Positions 1 to 8,585 of a DNA stretch of 40,000 bases are shown here, in pieces; positions within the stretch are counted from its first letter, which is position 1; every line of letters begins with the position of its first letter. A model generated the notes under the pieces. The model did not search any database, had not been told where the DNA came from, and saw only the letters and a list, made by a program, of their open reading frames with translations. A program made the position numbers and the translations under genes. The stretch covers positions 1 through 40,000 of the forward strand of contig NZ_VTRV01000005.1 in NCBI RefSeq assembly GCF_008274655.1, in the 5' to 3' direction. Source of the stretch: Cognatilysobacter lacus. Lineage in GTDB: Bacteria > Pseudomonadota > Gammaproteobacteria > Xanthomonadales > Xanthomonadaceae.

Positions 1-786
1 CCGCGCGACCCGGCGGTCAGCGGCGGCAAGCATCCGGACCGGGTGGATTACGCGTCGCATCTCAAACCCGACGCGCTGCGCGGCGCGCGCATCGGCGTAC
101 TCCGCAAGAGCGCGGGCTACCACCCGGACGTGGATGCCGCGTTCGACCGCGCCGTCGCCGCGTTGAAGGCGGCCGGCGCGACGGTCGTGGACGCCGAGAT
201 CCCCACGGCCGGCAGGTGGGACGAGGCCGAGAACATCGTGCTGCTTTCGGAGTTCGCGCCGGGTCTCGAGACCTACCTGCGCGACAGCAGCGGGTCAGTG
301 CACCGCTTCCAGGACGTGGTCGACTTCAATCGCAGCCACGCGGTGCAGGAGATGCCCTACTTCGGGCAGGAACTGTTCGAGCAGACATTGAAGGCGCCGC
401 CGATGCAGTCGGCGAAATACCGCGCCGCGCGCGAGACGGCGCGACGTCTCGCGGGCCCCCAAGGCATCGATGTCGCGCTGGCGAAGCAGCACCTGGACGC
501 GTTGGTCGCGCCGTCGACGGGGCCCGCCTGGCGCACCGACACCGTGCTCGGCGACCACTTCGTCGGCGCGGGCTACGGCGCCGCCGCGGTTGCCGGCTAC
601 CCGAGCATCAGCGTGCCGATGGGCGATGCTCGCGGGCTGCCGCTGGGTCTGGTGTTCCTGGGCCCGAAGTGGAGCGAAGGGCGACTGATCGAACTCGCCT
701 ACGGCTTCGAGCAGGCCACGCATGCGCGCAAGCCGCCTCGCTTCCTGCCGACCGTTGACGAACCCGCGCGTCGGATCGAACGCTAG
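1..786 (+). CDS. Amidase-signature family enzyme, C-terminal part (5' truncated by window edge)
   Basis: The reading frame is open from the first base, so the gene starts outside the window and 261 codons are visible. The C-terminal part of an amidase-signature hydrolase is recognisable: a stretch with AGYGAAAVAGYPSISVPMG, then GLPLGLVFLGP, then a terminal helix with ELAYGFEQATHARK. These are the family's conserved C-terminal core pieces. The Ser-Ser-Lys catalytic region lies further upstream in this family and is not in the window, so activity cannot be judged. Related enzymes hydrolyse amides, including GatA-like and stand-alone amidases; the substrate here is unknown. It is the only plus-strand gene in the window, and its TAG stop shares the tetranucleotide CTAG with the stop of the convergent DUF1275 gene. 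Family assignment is secure; the specific function is not. Confidence 0.85.
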   Translation, partial: PRDPAVSGGKHPDRVDYASHLKPDALRGARIGVLRKSAGYHPDVDAAFDRAVAALKAAGATVVDAEIPTAGRWDEAENIVLLSEFAPGLETYLRDSSGSVHRFQDVVDFNRSHAVQEMPYFGQELFEQTLKAPPMQSAKYRAARETARRLAGPQGIDVALAKQHLDALVAPSTGPAWRTDTVLGDHFVGAGYGAAAVAGYPSISVPMGDARGLPLGLVFLGPKWSEGRLIELAYGFEQATHARKPPRFLPTVDEPARRIER

Positions 787-1445
787 CGGGCGCGCCGCGC
801 TACGTGCGCGGCGTTGACGATCGCGAGCACCACGGTCATGCCTGTCGGCAGCCACAGCGCGCCGTAGCCCACGCGGGCGTACAGCGCCGCCGCGGCTAGG
901 CCGCCTGCGAAGAAGCCGGCGATGACCACCGAGCACAGCAGCAGGCGCCGCGGCTGCACGGGTGCACGACGCAGCGCGTGGCCGAGTGCGATGCCGAGGT
1001 CGGTGAACATGCCGGAGACGTGGCTGGTGCGAACGACGGCGCCGCTGAAGCTGGTCGTCATCGCGTTCTGAAGACCGCAGGCTGCCGCGGCCAGGTGCAG
1101 GCCAGCGAGGCTGCCGCTTTCAAATGCGGCCAGCGAGAGCACAAGAAGCACGGCGACGGCGGCAAGCAGCGCGCTCTGCCGCTGATCCAGATCAAGCGGA
1201 TTGGTCGGAATCACCGCGCCTGCGGCGACCGCGCCGGCAACGAATGCCAGCGCCACGCCGGCGAAGCGCGCGATCCCGAGCCCGTCACCGTCGGCGATCG
1301 CCGTCGCCAGCAGCGTCGTTGTTCCAGTGAGGTGGGACACCGCCTGGTGCGCAGCGCCCAGCAGCCCGACCGCGTTGACAGCGCCGGCGTCAAAAGCCAG
1401 CAACCACGCCACCGGCCAGACCCAGCGCGGCAGCCGGCTGATCAC
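783..1445 (-). CDS. DUF1275 (YoaK-like) multi-pass membrane protein
   Basis: This is a 220-residue hydrophobic protein with about six membrane segments. The family signatures are clear: an N-terminal membrane segment followed by AVNAVGLLG, then VSHLTGTTT, then GLQNAMTTSFSG and VVRTSHVSGMFTDLG near residues 125-155. These mark the DUF1275/YoaK family, whose role is unknown. The start is GTG at 1443-1445; it gives the expected short N-terminus before the first membrane segment, but no strong ribosome-binding site is visible. It lies 40 bp downstream of the DAHP synthase gene and could be the last gene of that transcript. Its stop overlaps the stop of the convergent amidase by two bases. No transporter or enzyme function should be inferred from sequence alone. 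Confidence 0.85.
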   Translation of the reverse strand: MISRLPRWVWPVAWLLAFDAGAVNAVGLLGAAHQAVSHLTGTTTLLATAIADGDGLGIARFAGVALAFVAGAVAAGAVIPTNPLDLDQRQSALLAAVAVLLVLSLAAFESGSLAGLHLAAAACGLQNAMTTSFSGAVVRTSHVSGMFTDLGIALGHALRRAPVQPRRLLLCSVVIAGFFAGGLAAAALYARVGYGALWLPTGMTVVLAIVNAAHVARRAR

Positions 1446-1485
1446 CCGTTCCGGCGCTGCCCGGGTGGCAAGCGGCGCGCACCCG

Positions 1486-2874
1486 TCATCGCGGCGCGCT
1501 CAGCTGGTTCTGCTTGCGAACTATGAGCATCGCGATCTCGAGCGCCTGCTCATAGTTGAGGCGCGGATCGACGCAGGTGCGGTAAGCGCGCTCGAGGTCG
1601 AGTTCGGTGAGCTCGCGCGCGCCCCCGAGGCATTCGGTGACGTCTTCGCCGGTCAGCTCCAGATGCACGCCGCCAAGGCGCGTGCCCGCCGCTGCGTGCA
1701 GATCGAACGCCTGTTCCACTTCGCCTGCGATGTTCGCGAAGCGACGCGTCTTGTAGCCGTTGGCGGTCGGCTCGGTATTGCCGTGCATGGGATCGCACAC
1801 CCACAGCACGCGACGACCGTCCCGACGCATGGCGTCCAGCAGCGCCGGCAGCTTGGCGCCGATGTGCGCCGCGCCCATGCGGTGGATGAAGGTCAGCCGG
1901 CCGGGCTCGTCCTCCGGATTCAGCACGTCGACCAGTCGCAGCAGTTGGTCCGGCGTCACCGACGGCCCCACCTTCACCGCGACAGGATTGCGGATGCCAC
2001 GCAGGAACTCGACGTGGCCGCCGTTGATCTGCGCGGTACGCATGCCGATCCACGGGAAGTGCGTGCTCAGGTCGAACCAGCCCCAGTTGCGCGGCACCTG
2101 GCGCGTCATCGACTCCTCGTACGGCAGGAGCAGCGCCTCGTGTGACGTGTAGAAGTCGACACGGTTGAGGTTGTGCACCTCGGCGCCCGACAGCGTTTCC
2201 ATGAAGCGCACGGCATCGCCGATCGCGGCGACCATGTGCCGGTACTCGTCGGCAAGCGGCGAATGCCCGACCCATCCGAGATCCCAGTATTCGGGGTGGT
2301 GCAGGTCTGCGAAGCCGCCGTCTATGAGGGCGCGAACGAAATTCATCGTCATCGCCGAACGCGCATGCGCCTTGATCATCCGGCGGGGATCGGGGCGACG
2401 CGCTTCGGGCGTGAATGCAGGGCCGTTGACGATGTCGCCGCGGTAGCTCGGCAGGCTCACGCCGTCGATGATCTCCATGTCCGCCGAACGCGGCTTCGCA
2501 TACTGGCCGGCGAAACGACCGACGCGCACCACCGGCTTGCGCATCCCGTGCACGAGCACGAGCGACATCTGCAGCAATACTTTCAGGCGATTGGAGATGA
2601 CGTCGGACGAACACTCGTCGAAGCTCTCGGCGCAATCGCCGCCCTGCAGCAGGAACCGCTTGCCGTCCTGCGCCTCTGCGAGTTGCTGCTTGAGGCTCTG
2701 GATCTCCCACGACGTCACCAGCGGCGGCAACCGCCCCAACTCGGCGAGCGCGCCCTCGAGCTCGACGGGATCGGCGTATCGCGGCATCTGCTCCGCGGGG
2801 CGGGTGCGCCACGAACGGACGCTCCACGCGTGCGGAAGCGTCACGGCCTGCAGGTTGGTCTCGTTATTCGGCAT
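1486..2874 (-). CDS. 3-deoxy-7-phosphoheptulonate (DAHP) synthase, class II
   Basis: This cytoplasmic enzyme condenses phosphoenolpyruvate and erythrose 4-phosphate, the first step of the shikimate pathway to aromatic amino acids. The 462-residue length and sequence match the class II (plant/Mycobacterium-type) family rather than AroF/AroG/AroH class I. The metal ligands known for class II enzymes can be placed: Cys81 in LLQGGDCAESF, His364 in DPMHGNT, Glu406 in HLELTGE and Asp436 in VDPRLNYEQ. The phosphate/PEP-binding stretch RVGRFAGQYAKPRS is at residues 117-130. It starts at ATG 2874, six bases after dsbB ends, so the two are probably cotranscribed. The protein lacks the longer N-terminal extension used for allosteric control in some class II enzymes, so feedback behaviour cannot be predicted. 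Confidence 0.95.
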   Translation of the reverse strand: MPNNETNLQAVTLPHAWSVRSWRTRPAEQMPRYADPVELEGALAELGRLPPLVTSWEIQSLKQQLAEAQDGKRFLLQGGDCAESFDECSSDVISNRLKVLLQMSLVLVHGMRKPVVRVGRFAGQYAKPRSADMEIIDGVSLPSYRGDIVNGPAFTPEARRPDPRRMIKAHARSAMTMNFVRALIDGGFADLHHPEYWDLGWVGHSPLADEYRHMVAAIGDAVRFMETLSGAEVHNLNRVDFYTSHEALLLPYEESMTRQVPRNWGWFDLSTHFPWIGMRTAQINGGHVEFLRGIRNPVAVKVGPSVTPDQLLRLVDVLNPEDEPGRLTFIHRMGAAHIGAKLPALLDAMRRDGRRVLWVCDPMHGNTEPTANGYKTRRFANIAGEVEQAFDLHAAAGTRLGGVHLELTGEDVTECLGGARELTELDLERAYRTCVDPRLNYEQALEIAMLIVRKQNQLSAPR

Positions 2875-2880
2875 CGCCTC

Positions 2881-3417
2881 TCACCTTCGACGGAACGCAG
2901 CGAAGGCGATCCACAACGCCAGCACCACGAAACTGATCAGGGTCCACACCGGCATCGACTGGCCGAGGAACGTCCACTCGATTTTCGCGCACTGGCCATC
3001 ACCCGTGAGCACTTTTCGCACGAGCGCCATGAACGGCAGCGTTTCGCGCAGGAACGCAAACGGCGGGCCGCACGACGGTACCTGGTCCGGCGGCAGGTGC
3101 TGGATCCAGACGTGCCGCGCCGCGACGCCGGCGCCCGCGAGCGCCGGTATGAGCGCGATCAGCCCCGCAAGCGAGCGTGCGCGCGGCCGCTTAGGCCCGA
3201 CCAATGCGATCACCAGACTGACAAGCCCGAGCGCAATCACCGCAATGCGCTGGAAGATGCACAGCGGACATGGTTCCAGCCGGAGCACGTGCTCGGCGTA
3301 CAACGCGTAGGCCATCAGCGCGCAGCAGGCCAGGAATACGAGAAAGAATTGCGCGCGGAACGAGGCGCGAAACGGGTTGGGTGCCATGGTGTGGATGCGA
3401 TTCCCCGGAGCGGTCAT
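2881..3417 (-). CDS. dsbB: Disulfide bond formation protein B
   Basis: DsbB is an inner-membrane quinone reductase that reoxidises periplasmic DsbA. The 178-residue reading has four membrane segments. It also has both expected cysteine pairs: Cys50 and Cys53 in EPCPLC, directly followed by the conserved FQR, and Cys116 (PSCGPP) and Cys143 (GDGQCA) in the second periplasmic loop. A second in-frame ATG ten codons in (3387) would give MAPNPFRASF and a 168-residue protein closer to the usual length; I cannot decide between them. It precedes the DAHP synthase gene by six bases. A TTGACG box lies about 20 bases upstream of the first start but has no convincing -10 partner, so no promoter is called. 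Confidence 0.93.
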   Translation of the reverse strand: MTAPGNRIHTMAPNPFRASFRAQFFLVFLACCALMAYALYAEHVLRLEPCPLCIFQRIAVIALGLVSLVIALVGPKRPRARSLAGLIALIPALAGAGVAARHVWIQHLPPDQVPSCGPPFAFLRETLPFMALVRKVLTGDGQCAKIEWTFLGQSMPVWTLISFVVLALWIAFAAFRRR

Positions 3418-3550
3418 GGTCGCAGGGCGGCGGCGTCAACGCAAAAGACGACGACCGGGCTCGTTGGCAGCAGTCGCCGGCCGTGGAGCCATGCGACGTC
3501 GTGCACAGCGCCCGTAGCGAGTCCGGTGGGTTCGGCGCCCCCCCAACAAC

Positions 3551-3580
3551 GCGAAAGCCCCGGGGACGCCGGGGCTTCGC
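3551..3580 (-). terminator. Probable intrinsic terminator of the alpha operon (after rplQ)
   Basis: About 40 bases after the rplQ stop, an inverted repeat pairs AGCCCCGG with CCGGGGCT around a short loop. It extends through the flanking GCGAA/TTCGC with one bulged base. On the minus strand it is followed by only a short T stretch, but the very GC-rich stem and its position at the end of a ribosomal-protein cluster favour a terminator. Confidence 0.65.
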
Positions 3581-3619
3581 TTACGCCGGACCAAAAGGCT
3601 CGACGGGATCTGCAGGCTG

Positions 3620-3991
3620 TTACTGGGCCGCGTCAGGGCGGTCGACGAGCTCGACGTACGCCATCGGCGCGTTGTCGCCGGCGCGGAAACCACACTTGAG
3701 GATCCGCAGGTAACCGCCCGGACGCTCGCGGTAGCGGGGACCAAGCTCGATGAACAGCTTGCCGACCGCTTCCTTGTCGCGCAGGCGCGAGAACGCAAGG
3801 CGCCGATTGGCCACGCCGTCGGTCTTGCTGAGGGTGATGAGCGGCTCGGCGACGCGACGGAGTTCCTTCGCCTTCGGGAGCGTGGTGCGGATGAGGCCGT
3901 TCTTGATCAGCGACGCCGCCATGTTCGTGAACATGGCATCGCGATGGGCGCTGGTGCGGCTGAACTTGCGGCCGGCTTTCTGATGGCGCAT
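3620..3991 (-). CDS. rplQ: 50S ribosomal protein L17
   Basis: L17 binds 23S rRNA near the peptide exit-tunnel rim of the large subunit. The 123-residue protein has the canonical N-terminus [17 protein letters not shown], then [26 protein letters not shown], and the conserved end [25 protein letters not shown]. It is the last gene of the alpha cluster. Unusually it is separated from rpoA by 340 bp rather than following closely, so it may have its own promoter or rely on read-through. The ATG at 3991 gives the family's standard start. A probable terminator follows at 3551-3580. Confidence 0.98.
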   Translation of the reverse strand: MRHQKAGRKFSRTSAHRDAMFTNMAASLIKNGLIRTTLPKAKELRRVAEPLITLSKTDGVANRRLAFSRLRDKEAVGKLFIELGPRYRERPGGYLRILKCGFRAGDNAPMAYVELVDRPDAAQ

Positions 3992-4331
3992 GGCAGTGGA
4001 TTCCTAGGCAATGTTGGAACTTCTGGATTTCGCTGTCGCCATCCCGGCGTTGACGCTTTGGACTGCGGTTGGTCCGATTCCGACCGTCCTGGCCGGATGT
4101 ACCGCGGGCTTAGATGACCGTCGGTGGTGGTGCCTTTCATGCGGAATCCCGCCGTGTGAGGGCGGGATCCGGTGCCGCGTCGCGAGCAGTCACGGCGCAG
4201 CAGTTTTACAAAAGCAAGTGAACGTCGAGCGGCTAACGTTGCTTCGAACCACGCTTGAGCGTCGATCCGGCCGGTCCCGTTACGGCGCCGGCGTTCGGGC
4301 AGAGGACGCCTGCGCGTCCCGCATCTTTTAC
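3992..4331 (-). other. 340-bp gene-free gap between rpoA and rplQ with hairpins
   Basis: I see no supportable gene here on either strand. Two perfect inverted repeats stand out. GGACGC/GCGTCC with a 4-nt loop (4304-4319) lies just after the rpoA stop. ATCCCGCC/GGCGGGAT with a 7-nt loop (4146-4168) lies mid-gap. Neither has a T-run in the minus direction. No convincing promoter was found; a TAAAAC-like box near 4200 has no -35 partner. Confidence 0.5.
4146..4168. repeat. Perfect 8-bp inverted repeat in the rpoA-rplQ gap
   Basis: ATCCCGCC (4146-4153) and GGCGGGAT (4161-4168) are exact reverse complements around a 7-nt loop. No T-run follows on the minus strand, so it is described as a hairpin only. 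Confidence 0.6.
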
Positions 4332-5330
4332 TCAGCCCATCATCCCGTGCGAGGCGACACCGGCCGGCGGCCAGTTCTCAAGCCGCATACCGAGCGAAAG
4401 ACCGCGCTGTGCGAGGACTTCCTTGATCTCGGTGAGCGACTTCTTGCCGAGATTCGGGGTCTTGAGCAGCTCGACTTCCGTCTTCTGGATCAGGTCGCCG
4501 ACGTAGTAGATGTTCTCGGCCTTGAGGCAGTTGGCCGAACGCACCGTCAGCTCGAGATCGTCGATCGGACGCAGCAGCAGCGGGTCGACGCCACCGGTGG
4601 CCGGCTTCGCCGCACCGCGCTCGCGATGGGTGAAGTCGCCGAATACCGACAACTGGTCGGTGAGGATGTCGGCGGCCGTGCGGACGGCTTCCTCGGCGTC
4701 GATCGTGCCGTTGGTTTCGATGTCGAGGACAAGCTTGTCGAGGTCGGTACGCTGCTCGACGCGCGCGGCTTCCACCGCGTAAGCGACGCGACGGACCGGC
4801 GAGAAGCTCGCGTCCAGCATCAGGCGACCGATCGCACGGGTTTCCTCGTCCGGACGACGACGCGCGGCAGCCGGCTGGTACCCGTAGCCACGCTCGATCT
4901 TCAGGCGCATGTTGAGCGCCGTGTCCTTCGTGAGGTGGGCAACGACGTGATCGGGGTTCACGATCTCGACGTTGTGGTCAGTGCGGATGTCCCCGGCCGT
5001 GACGATGCCCGGGCCCGACTTGTTCAGCGACAGCATCGCGCTCTCACCGGTGTGCATCCGGATGGCGACGTCCTTGAGATTGAGCAGGACATCAAGCACG
5101 TCCTCCTCGAGGCCTTCGACCGTGGTGTACTCGTGGAGCACGCCATCGATCTCCACCTCGGTAATCGCAAACCCGGGGATAGACGAGAGCAGAACGCGGC
5201 GCAGCGCATTGCCGAGGGTGTGACCGTAGCCGCGTTCCAGCGGTTCGATCACGACCTTGGCGCGATTGCCGGTCAAGCGCTCGATCTGGGGACCACGCGG
5301 GCGCAATACCTGATTGGCGGTAACCGTCAT
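4332..5330 (-). CDS. rpoA: DNA-directed RNA polymerase subunit alpha
   Basis: The alpha subunit nucleates core polymerase assembly through its N-terminal domain and contacts UP elements and activators through its C-terminal domain. The start at 5330 gives [19 protein letters not shown], the form I recognise in Xanthomonadaceae, and 332 residues; AGGAG lies 10 bases upstream. An in-frame ATG at 5363 would add 11 residues with no conservation I know of. The dimerisation domain includes [18 protein letters not shown]. The C-terminal domain includes [18 protein letters not shown] and [19 protein letters not shown], the helix-hairpin-helix DNA-binding part. It lies between rpsD (51 bp upstream) and rplQ, as in the standard alpha operon. 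Confidence 0.98.
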   Translation of the reverse strand: MTVTANQVLRPRGPQIERLTGNRAKVVIEPLERGYGHTLGNALRRVLLSSIPGFAITEVEIDGVLHEYTTVEGLEEDVLDVLLNLKDVAIRMHTGESAMLSLNKSGPGIVTAGDIRTDHNVEIVNPDHVVAHLTKDTALNMRLKIERGYGYQPAAARRRPDEETRAIGRLMLDASFSPVRRVAYAVEAARVEQRTDLDKLVLDIETNGTIDAEEAVRTAADILTDQLSVFGDFTHRERGAAKPATGGVDPLLLRPIDDLELTVRSANCLKAENIYYVGDLIQKTEVELLKTPNLGKKSLTEIKEVLAQRGLSLGMRLENWPPAGVASHGMMG

Positions 5331-5381
5331 GTTGTGGCTTCTCCTGTGGGCCGGCGTCGTCACGACGGCCCGGAACGGTGA

Positions 5382-6011
5382 TTACTTCGAGTACAACTCG
5401 ACGATGAGAGCTTCGTTGATGTCTGCAGGCAGGTCCGCACGATCCGGAACGGCCTTGAAGATGCCAGCGAACTTCTTCGCATCGACTTCGATCCACGACG
5501 GCGACAGGTCCATCTGCTGGGAGACCGTCAAGGCCTCCTGCACGCGGAGCTGCTTCTGCGCACGCTCAGCGAGCGCGATCGCATCACCGGCCTTCACCTG
5601 GTACGACGGAAGATTGACGATCTTGCCGTTGACGGTGACGCCGCGATGGCTGACCAGCTGCCGGGCGGAGGCGCGGGTGACCGCGAAACCCATCCGGTAG
5701 ATGACATTGTCGAGACGCGTCTCGAGGAGCTGCAGCAGGTTCTCGCCGGTGTTGCCCTTCCGGTTCGAAGCCTTCTTGTAGTAGTTCCGGAACTGACGCT
5801 CCAGCAGGCCGTAGATACGCTTGACCTTCTGCTTCTCACGAAGCTGGGTGGCGTAGTCGGACAGCTTGCCCTTGCGGGCGGTGGCGCCGTGCTGGCCTGG
5901 CTTCTGCTCGAGTTTGCACTTCGAGTCGAGAGCACGGGCCGGCGACTTCAGGCCGAGGTCGGCGCCTTCGCGGCGCGCGAGCTTACAGGTGGGACCGATA
6001 TAGCGTGCCAT
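5382..6011 (-). CDS. rpsD: 30S ribosomal protein S4
   Basis: S4 is a primary 16S rRNA-binding protein that starts assembly of the 30S body. The 209-residue protein begins [19 protein letters not shown] and contains the S4 RNA-binding domain with [32 protein letters not shown] around residues 97-130. Length and start match the family. It sits 13 bp downstream of rpsK and 51 bp upstream of rpoA. In E. coli, S4 is the autogenous repressor of the alpha operon, acting on the rpsM leader. Whether that holds here is unknown, but the 445-bp region before rpsM has room for such a site. Confidence 0.98.
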   Translation of the reverse strand: MARYIGPTCKLARREGADLGLKSPARALDSKCKLEQKPGQHGATARKGKLSDYATQLREKQKVKRIYGLLERQFRNYYKKASNRKGNTGENLLQLLETRLDNVIYRMGFAVTRASARQLVSHRGVTVNGKIVNLPSYQVKAGDAIALAERAQKQLRVQEALTVSQQMDLSPSWIEVDAKKFAGIFKAVPDRADLPADINEALIVELYSK

Positions 6012-6024
6012 GTCTTATTCCTCC

Positions 6025-6417
6025 TCAGACGCGGCGCTTCTTCGGCGGACGGCATCCGTTGTGCGGGATGGGCGTCACGTCGATGATGTTGAGAATCTTG
6101 TAGCCGACGTTGTTGAGCGAACGCACGGCTGACTCACGGCCCGGACCGGGACCCTTGATGCGGACTTCAAGCGCTTTCACGCCGTAGTCGAGAGCTGCAC
6201 GACCGGCCTTCTCGGCGGCGACCTGCGCTGCGAACGGGGTCGACTTGCGCGAGCCGCGGAAACCGGCGCCGCCCGAGGTCGCCCACGAGAGCGCGTTGCC
6301 CTGACGGTCGGTGATCGTGATGATGGTGTTGTTGAACGAAGCGTGGACATGGGCGATGCCGTCGGTGACGACACGCTTGATCTTCTTCTTCGGAGCTTTC
6401 GCGGCAGGCTTGGCCAT
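6025..6417 (-). CDS. rpsK: 30S ribosomal protein S11
   Basis: S11 lies on the 30S platform and helps form the mRNA exit region. The 130-residue protein has a Lys/Ala-rich N-terminal tail, then the family core: [51 protein letters not shown] and the C-terminus [18 protein letters not shown]. Start and length are standard. It is 9 bp downstream of rpsM and 13 bp upstream of rpsD, consistent with one transcript. Confidence 0.98.
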   Translation of the reverse strand: MAKPAAKAPKKKIKRVVTDGIAHVHASFNNTIITITDRQGNALSWATSGGAGFRGSRKSTPFAAQVAAEKAGRAALDYGVKALEVRIKGPGPGRESAVRSLNNVGYKILNIIDVTPIPHNGCRPPKKRRV

Positions 6418-6426
6418 GTCGGTCCC

Positions 6427-6783
6427 TTACTTCTTGATGGCCTTGCGCGGACCCTTGCGGGTACGTGCGTTGGTCCGGGTGCGCTGGCCGCGCAGCGGCA
6501 GGCCGCGGCGGTGACGAAGGCCGCGGTAAGAACCGAGGTCCATCAGGCGCTTGATGGCCATGCCGACTTCGCGACGCAGGTCGCCTTCGACGGTGAACTT
6601 GCCGACCTCGGCGCGCAGGCGCTCGACTTCGGGCTCGGACAGGTCACGGATCTTGGTCGCCGGCGTGACGCCGGCCGACTGGCAGACCTGCTTGGAACGG
6701 GTACGGCCGATGCCGTAGATGCTCTGCAGCCCGACCCAGACGTGCTTCTGGGCAGGCAGGTTGACACCCGCAATACGCGCCAT
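6427..6783 (-). CDS. rpsM: 30S ribosomal protein S13
   Basis: S13 is a 30S head protein that contacts the 50S subunit and the P-site tRNA. The start at ATG 6783 gives [19 protein letters not shown] and 118 residues, the family norm. The frame stays open upstream to 7197, but that extension is unlike S13 and simply reflects GC-rich sequence. The conserved core includes [34 protein letters not shown] and the basic tail [14 protein letters not shown]. It is the first gene of the alpha cluster, preceded by a 445-bp gene-free leader with its own promoter-like element. Confidence 0.97.
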   Translation of the reverse strand: MARIAGVNLPAQKHVWVGLQSIYGIGRTRSKQVCQSAGVTPATKIRDLSEPEVERLRAEVGKFTVEGDLRREVGMAIKRLMDLGSYRGLRHRRGLPLRGQRTRTNARTRKGPRKAIKK

Positions 6784-7228
6784 TTGGCGATCTCCAAAAC
6801 TGGTGTGCGCCCGGCTTGCGCCCGGCGATTGAACTCTCGAGAAAAACCCGAAATCTGCGTGTCCCGGCTTGCTTGAACCGCTGCGGCAAGCCGCATCGGC
6901 CGGCATGGGGAGTGTGCCCATGCTCCGGCGACAGACCCTGGCTGTACCGGGCATCGCGGCGAACCGCCCTGCCCGGCCCCGCGCACTCCTCAGGCGCGCG
7001 TATGGCCAAGGGTCCACCCGCGCGCGGGACTGCCGCTCGGGTCGCCCATCTGCGGAGATCGAAGCGAAGTTCGACCTGCCGCCTTTTGTTCCGTTTCGCC
7101 ATCCTGGCCGGGGTTCAAACCGATCGGCCGTCCAGGCCATTTGCGGGACTCTCGCCACGCAGCGCGGCATTATGCCAGCAAACCCCGCCGCATGCACGCG
7201 ATAATCACAATCGCCGCACCACCGCCGC
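6784..7228 (-). other. 445-bp gene-free secY-rpsM interval: probable alpha-operon promoter and long leader
   Basis: No coding sequence is supportable and no rpmJ (L36) is encoded, although many gammaproteobacteria carry it here. A promoter-like element lies close to secY (7169-7177), which implies a leader of about 380 nt. That leader holds a perfect 8-bp stem CGGCTTGC/GCAAGCCG (6865-6893), a perfect 7-bp stem GCATGGG/CCCATGC (6903-6923), the 12-bp palindrome CCCGCGCGCGGG (7017-7028), and a 10-bp direct repeat (6806-6815 and 6817-6826). A structured leader before rpsM is where S4 regulates translation in E. coli; a similar role here is inference. Confidence 0.55.
7169..7177 (-). promoter_or_regulatory. 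Extended -10 promoter candidate for the alpha operon
   Basis: The minus strand reads TGGCATAAT, a TGn extended -10 with five of six matches to TATAAT. No good -35 box lies 16-18 bases upstream, which extended -10 promoters can tolerate. Transcription would start near 7162, about 380 nt before the rpsM ATG. Confidence 0.5.
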
Positions 7229-8578
7229 TCAGCGGCCGCGAGAGCCGCCGCGCAGGTTGGCCTTCTTCAGCAGGCTCTCGTACTGATGAGACATCAAGTG
7301 CGCCTGGATCTGCGCGATGAAGTCCATAACCACGACCACCACGATCAGCAGAGACGTGCCGCCGAAGTAGAACGAGGTTCCGAGCTGGCTGCGCATGATC
7401 TCCGGCAACAGGCAGACGAGGACCATGTAGACCGCGCCGGCCGCCGTGAGCCGGGTCAGCACGGCGTCGATGTAGTCCGCCGTACCGCGACCCGGGCGGA
7501 TACCCGGGATCAGCGCGCCCGACTTCTTCAGGTTTTCCGCAGTCTCCTGCGAATTGAAAACCAGCGCCGTGTAGAAGAACGAGAAACCCACGATCAGCGC
7601 CGCGTACAGGATCATGTGGAGCGGCTCTCCGGGCGAAAGCATCTGGCTCAGCTTCAGCAGCCACGACTGCGAATTGTTCTGGCTGAACCATGTCGCGGCC
7701 GTCGCCGGGAACATCACGATGCTCGACGCAAAGATCGCCGGAATGACGCCCGACATGTTCAGCTTCAACGGCAGGAAGGACGACTGGTTCTGGTAGGCGT
7801 TGCGGCCACCCTGACGTCGGGCGTAGTTGACCGTGATACGGCGCTGGCCGCGCTCGACGAACACCACGAAATACGTGAAGCCCAGCACCAGCGCCGCCGT
7901 GATCATCGCGGCCGGCGGGCTCATGTCGCCGTCCCGCAACTGGCCGAGCATGTTGATGATCTGGCCCGGCATGCCGGCGACGATGCCCGAGAAGATCAGC
8001 AGCGAGATCCCGTTGCCGATGCCTCGCTCGGTGATCTGCTCGCCCAACCACATCAGGAATACGGTGCCGGCCGTTAGCGCCACCACGGCTGTGATCACGA
8101 ACCCGGGGCCGCCGCCATAAACGACCGGCGTCCCGCCCGGGGCTGTCGCGCTCTGCAGCCAGGTCGCGATGCCCCACGCCTGGAATACGGCTAGCGGAAT
8201 CGTGCCCAGACGCGACCACTGGTTGATCTTGCGACGGCCCGACTCGCCTTCCTTCTGGATGGCTTTCAGGCTCGGCACGATCTGCGTCAGCAGCTGCACC
8301 ACGATCGATGCCGAGATGTACGGGGCCACATTCAGGGCGAACAGGCTCATGCGGTGCAGTGCACCGCCCGAAAACATGTTGAACATGTCGACGATCGTCC
8401 CCTGGCGCGTGGCCATGAAATCGACCATCGCCTGCGGATTCACGCCCGGAACGGGTATGTAGCAGCCAATCCGGTAGACGGCCAACGCCGCGACCACGAA
8501 AAGCAGTCGCTGGCGGAGCTCGGTGAACTTGCCGAGGCCGCCACCCAGGCCGGCCATCGAATTGCTGCTACGCGCCAT
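7229..8578 (-). CDS. secY: Protein translocase subunit SecY
   Basis: SecY is the channel subunit of the SecYEG translocon in the inner membrane. The 449-residue protein has ten predicted membrane segments. Recognisable pieces are [23 protein letters not shown] in segment 1, the plug-region sequence [27 protein letters not shown], and the C-terminal cytoplasmic tail [20 protein letters not shown]. Cytoplasmic loop 5 carries the conserved [21 protein letters not shown]. It follows rplO by 7 bp as the last gene of the spc cluster. A promoter-like element and long leader separate it from rpsM. Confidence 0.98.
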   Translation of the reverse strand: MARSSNSMAGLGGGLGKFTELRQRLLFVVAALAVYRIGCYIPVPGVNPQAMVDFMATRQGTIVDMFNMFSGGALHRMSLFALNVAPYISASIVVQLLTQIVPSLKAIQKEGESGRRKINQWSRLGTIPLAVFQAWGIATWLQSATAPGGTPVVYGGGPGFVITAVVALTAGTVFLMWLGEQITERGIGNGISLLIFSGIVAGMPGQIINMLGQLRDGDMSPPAAMITAALVLGFTYFVVFVERGQRRITVNYARRQGGRNAYQNQSSFLPLKLNMSGVIPAIFASSIVMFPATAATWFSQNNSQSWLLKLSQMLSPGEPLHMILYAALIVGFSFFYTALVFNSQETAENLKKSGALIPGIRPGRGTADYIDAVLTRLTAAGAVYMVLVCLLPEIMRSQLGTSFYFGGTSLLIVVVVVMDFIAQIQAHLMSHQYESLLKKANLRGGSRGR

Positions 8579-8585
8579 CAGGCCC

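Noticed and set aside
3388-3480. Promoter upstream of dsbB
   Set aside because: TTGACG is present but no -10-like hexamer lies 16-18 bases downstream.
6427-7197. Extended reading of rpsM to 7197 (256 residues)
   Set aside because: Only the last 118 residues are S13. The upstream part is Arg/Ala/Pro-rich out-of-family translation typical of GC-rich non-coding DNA.
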